From Methanotorris igneus Kol 5 (GTDB taxonomy: Archaea; AGJL01; Methanococci; Methanococcales; Methanococcaceae): 64,000 nucleotides of DNA. The notes under the pieces were generated by a model. The model did no database searches and had not been told where the DNA came from. It worked only from the letters and a program-made list of their open reading frames with translations. The stretch is from assembly GCF_000214415.1 (NCBI RefSeq), contig NC_015562.1, positions 310,001 to 374,000 of the forward strand. The letters are read 5' to 3'. Made by a program: the position numbers and the translations under genes. Below, in pieces: positions 61,730-64,000 of this stretch (its first letter is position 1; the number at the start of each line of letters is the position of its first letter).

Positions 61730-62341
61730 ATGGTTGAATGCGGTTCATGTGGAAGAATTGTTGATAAGATAATGAAAAAATACAACTTAAAGGATATTGC
61801 TCTCATAAGCGGGGCAGTTAATTTGGATGATGGGGAAGAAGTTGAGAAATTAAAGAAAATTAGAGAAAATAGCAAAATAGTAATAGCTGTTGGAAGTTGT
61901 GCTGTAAGCGGGGGATTCCATAGAATGCTTATTGGTTTGGAAAATGGATTTCCGCAGAGGTTCGTAAGGATTGGGGATGTTATTAAAGTAGATTATGCAA
62001 TAATTGGCTGTTATCCAGAAGAAAAGGAAGTTGAGAAAGTTGTTGAGGCAATTTTAAACAACGATGAGGAAACACTTAAACCATACAGAGTTATTGCAGG
62101 AGAACCAATTATAAAGCCATACATGACAGTTGATGAAGTTCTCTTAACTTCAAATAAGGAATTGTGTTTGGGATGTGACACAAGTCCAATAGAAAACACT
62201 TACTGCACTGGTTGTGGGACATGTGTTGCAAAATGCCCAGCAGATGCTTTAAACATTGATGAAAAGCCAACAGTCAATATGGATAAGTGTGTTAAGTGTG
62301 GAACATGCTTCTTCTCCTGTATAAAAGTTGGGGTGATGTAA
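61730..62341 (+). CDS. hydrogenase small-subunit (FrhG-like) iron-sulfur protein
   Basis: 203 residues. The N-terminal part ECGSCGRIVDKIM, VGSCAVSGGF and IIGCYPEEKEVEKVV match the proximal-cluster domain of F420-hydrogenase small subunits. The C-terminus has two 4Fe-4S ferredoxin motifs, CTGCGTCVAKCP and CVKCGTCFFSC. It would pass electrons between CooS and the FrhB-like flavoprotein. Start ATG 61730, since AGGTGATGCCT precedes it. The stop touches the next start codon. Confidence 0.88.
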   Translation: MVECGSCGRIVDKIMKKYNLKDIALISGAVNLDDGEEVEKLKKIRENSKIVIAVGSCAVSGGFHRMLIGLENGFPQRFVRIGDVIKVDYAIIGCYPEEKEVEKVVEAILNNDEETLKPYRVIAGEPIIKPYMTVDEVLLTSNKELCLGCDTSPIENTYCTGCGTCVAKCPADALNIDEKPTVNMDKCVKCGTCFFSCIKVGVM

Positions 62342-63118
62342 ATGAATATCCTATCTATAAAATCAAATTATGATGGACAGGATGGAGGTTTTGTGACTGC
62401 ATTAACTACCTACTGCTTAAAAGAGGGTATTTTAGATGCTGTTGTGGTTGTTGGGGCAAACAACTGGAAGCCATATCCTTTTATAGCAACAAAACCAGAG
62501 GATATTTTGAAGGCATCAAAAAGCAAATACTCAATCTCTCCAAATAACAAACTCCTTGAGTATGCAACAGAAAATTACGACAATGTAGGATTGGTTGGAG
62601 TACCATGCCAAATATTGGGAGGAAATAAGTTTGATTTAAAAATGAAGATTGGTTTGTTCTGCACAAAAAACTTTCCTTACGATGCAATAAAAAATATTGT
62701 TGATGGTTTGGGTATTCCAATTGACAGAGTAGAAAAAATGGATATTAAAAAAGGAAAATTCATTGTAAAAACATCAGAAATAGAAAATTTGATTAAAAAG
62801 AAGGAAATGGTTAAAGAAATTCCAATAAAGGAGATAGAGAAGTTCGCTAATCCTGCATGTAGGTTATGCTGCGATTTCAGTGCAGAATATGCAGATATTT
62901 CAGTTGGAAGTGTTGGAAGTGAGGACGGTTGGAATACAGTAATTATTAGAAATAATAACTGCAAGAAGATAATTGATGAAATGCATGAAAAAGGTTTAGT
63001 TGAGATTAAATTGGATGTCGATGTAAATGCAATACAGAAATTAGAAAATATTAAAAAGAGAAATCAGGAAATTAATAAATGCTCAGCATACTATGCAGTA
63101 TGTCCTTACATCTTCTAA
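62342..63118 (+). CDS. F420-reducing hydrogenase beta-subunit-like (FrhB) protein
   Basis: 258 residues. YDGQDGGFVTALTTYCLKEGILDAVVVV and VGVPCQILGG are the FrhB signatures for flavin and F420 binding; PACRLCCDFSAEYADISVGSVGS gives the Cys ligands of a 4Fe-4S cluster. With cooS and the two hydrogenase-like genes it would let CO oxidation reduce F420 or the reverse (inference from operon order). Starts directly at the previous stop codon. Confidence 0.88.
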   Translation: MNILSIKSNYDGQDGGFVTALTTYCLKEGILDAVVVVGANNWKPYPFIATKPEDILKASKSKYSISPNNKLLEYATENYDNVGLVGVPCQILGGNKFDLKMKIGLFCTKNFPYDAIKNIVDGLGIPIDRVEKMDIKKGKFIVKTSEIENLIKKKEMVKEIPIKEIEKFANPACRLCCDFSAEYADISVGSVGSEDGWNTVIIRNNNCKKIIDEMHEKGLVEIKLDVDVNAIQKLENIKKRNQEINKCSAYYAVCPYIF

Positions 63119-63192
63119 ATTAAAATTCTAAAACTTTTTTTGAATTATTATTTTTTTAATTTTGACAAACAACTAATATTTAAAAGGTTTCA

Positions 63193-63744
63193 TTATAAAA
63201 TTACGACCTTTCCATCCTTAACATCCAATTTAACCAATGTTTTAATTTTGTATCCTGTTTTTTCTTCAACAATTTTCTTTCCTTCCCCTCTTTCGATAAC
63301 ACATACTATATCCTTTATCTCTGCCCCCGCTTTTTTTAATGCATTTATTATTGCAATCATTGTACCTCCAGTTGATATAACATCATCAACTATCAAAACT
63401 CTATCTCCTTTTTCAATTCCATTTAGATAGAGTTGCCCTTTGCTGTATCCTGTTTCTTGATGAACGGGAATTTCCCCTTTTAATTTGTATTCTCTCTTTC
63501 TCATAATTACATAAGGAACGTCAGTATACAAAGACAGTGTTGTTACTAATGGAATCCCCATCGCCTCTGCAGTGACTATTTTATCAATATTTTCAAAATC
63601 GACCTCTTTTATAATCCGTGTGGCAACCTCTCTCAATAATTTTGGGTTTACAATAGGAACACCGTCAGATATTGGGTGGATGAAGTATTCATAGTCACCT
63701 CTTTTCACAGTTGGGCATGATTTTAATGTCTCTTCTAACAACAT
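63193..63744 (-). CDS. hpt: hypoxanthine/guanine phosphoribosyltransferase, archaeal type
   Basis: 183 residues. Salvages purine bases with PRPP. The PRPP loop is [27 protein letters not shown] and [16 protein letters not shown] are also typical of the archaeal Hpt/Apt-like family. ATG 63744 follows AGGTGAGACAA; a GTG three codons upstream is inside the ribosome site. Convergent with the CO dehydrogenase operon. Confidence 0.94.
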   Translation of the reverse strand: MLLEETLKSCPTVKRGDYEYFIHPISDGVPIVNPKLLREVATRIIKEVDFENIDKIVTAEAMGIPLVTTLSLYTDVPYVIMRKREYKLKGEIPVHQETGYSKGQLYLNGIEKGDRVLIVDDVISTGGTMIAIINALKKAGAEIKDIVCVIERGEGKKIVEEKTGYKIKTLVKLDVKDGKVVIL

Positions 63745-64000
63745 TTGTCTCACCTTTTTGAGTTGATAAATTATGTATATTAAGTGTTTGCGTTAAGGTA
63801 TGGATAAAGACACATTTAAATTTTTTCTATATTCAAAACTCATATTATCAAGGCAAAAAATAGAACACAAAAAGTGACAAAAATCATTAATTTTTTTAAA
63901 ATTAATAGTTTACAGAACATTCAACATTGATTTTCCAAAAAATCAAAAAAAAATAATTCATAATAAACTAAAAAACTAAAAAATAAAAATTTTTAGCAGG
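63745..64000. other. intergenic right edge
   Basis: 256 bases of AT-rich DNA upstream of hpt. No gene seen on either strand. A family B-like AAAAAGTGACAAAAATC lies at about 63869. Confidence 0.5.

Overview
The window is from an AT-rich, thermophilic hydrogenotrophic methanogen of the order Methanococcales, most like Methanocaldococcus or Methanotorris. The evidence is the formylmethanofuran dehydrogenase genes, methanogenesis marker proteins 6, 15 and 17, archaeal replication and repair genes (RPA, Mre11/Rad50, Hjc, ATP-dependent ligase), a thermosome, SelB plus a selenocysteine-encoding fwdB, GGTG-type ribosome binding sites, TTTATATA promoters and C/D box sRNAs. Several blocks (glmM-glmU-dUTPase; cooS with three hydrogenase-like genes; selB-hypothetical-hjc) have an order I associate with M. 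jannaschii. Genus assignment is inference.

Layout. 1-5.8 kb: partial aroA, a C/D box sRNA, a pentapeptide-repeat membrane protein with a frameshifted tail, thiL, a small archaeosortase, and a sulfur/redox cluster (double TusA-DsrE protein, Cys-rich small protein, thioredoxin). 5.8-6.8 kb: an intact insertion sequence with inverted repeats and a 9-bp target duplication. 7-15 kb: DUF169 protein, HIT protein, permease, tRNA-Val, DNA ligase, membrane gate protein and CbiZ, separated by several copies of a palindromic mobile repeat. 16-27.3 kb: a tungsten/molybdenum island: fmdE-fwdA-fwdCD-fwdB (UGA-encoded Sec with a SECIS in the 3' region), moeA, then an ABC transporter for molybdate/tungstate whose binding protein is circularly permuted, a MetV-like cysteine protein and a DUF364 protein. 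The island also holds a broken copy of the 5' end of the transporter operon and a dead ftsY fragment. 27.5-36 kb: aroD, tRNA-Ala, RPA, Rad50, Mre11 and a hydrogenase maturation protease. 36-42.5 kb: selB, hjc, serB, an archaeal ATPase framed by repeats, and purS/purC. 42.6-50 kb: marker proteins 15, 17 and 6, a second C/D box sRNA, a CobT-like protein, a hydantoinase B-like protein and a peptidase. 50-58.5 kb: a taurine/nitrate-type ABC pair, thermosome, glmM, glmU, dUTPase and an archaeoflavoprotein. 58.8-63.1 kb: a CO dehydrogenase operon with three F420-hydrogenase-like subunits. 63.2 kb: a purine phosphoribosyltransferase.

Main biological themes. (1) The metal island joins tungstate/molybdate uptake (ModABC), cofactor maturation (MoeA) and the enzyme that uses it (selenocysteine formylmethanofuran dehydrogenase); SelB, which decodes the UGA, is also in the window. 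(2) At least four families of short repeats have invaded intergenic DNA. Two of them supply the last codons and stop codons of resident genes: glmM, glmU, the archaeal ATPase and marker protein 6. (3) The strongest candidate novelty is the permuted ModA: C-terminal half first, N-terminal half second, behind one lipoprotein signal, with a fossil duplicate of its 5' end 7.7 kb upstream. All identifications are by reading motifs and recalled family sequences; no database search was run.
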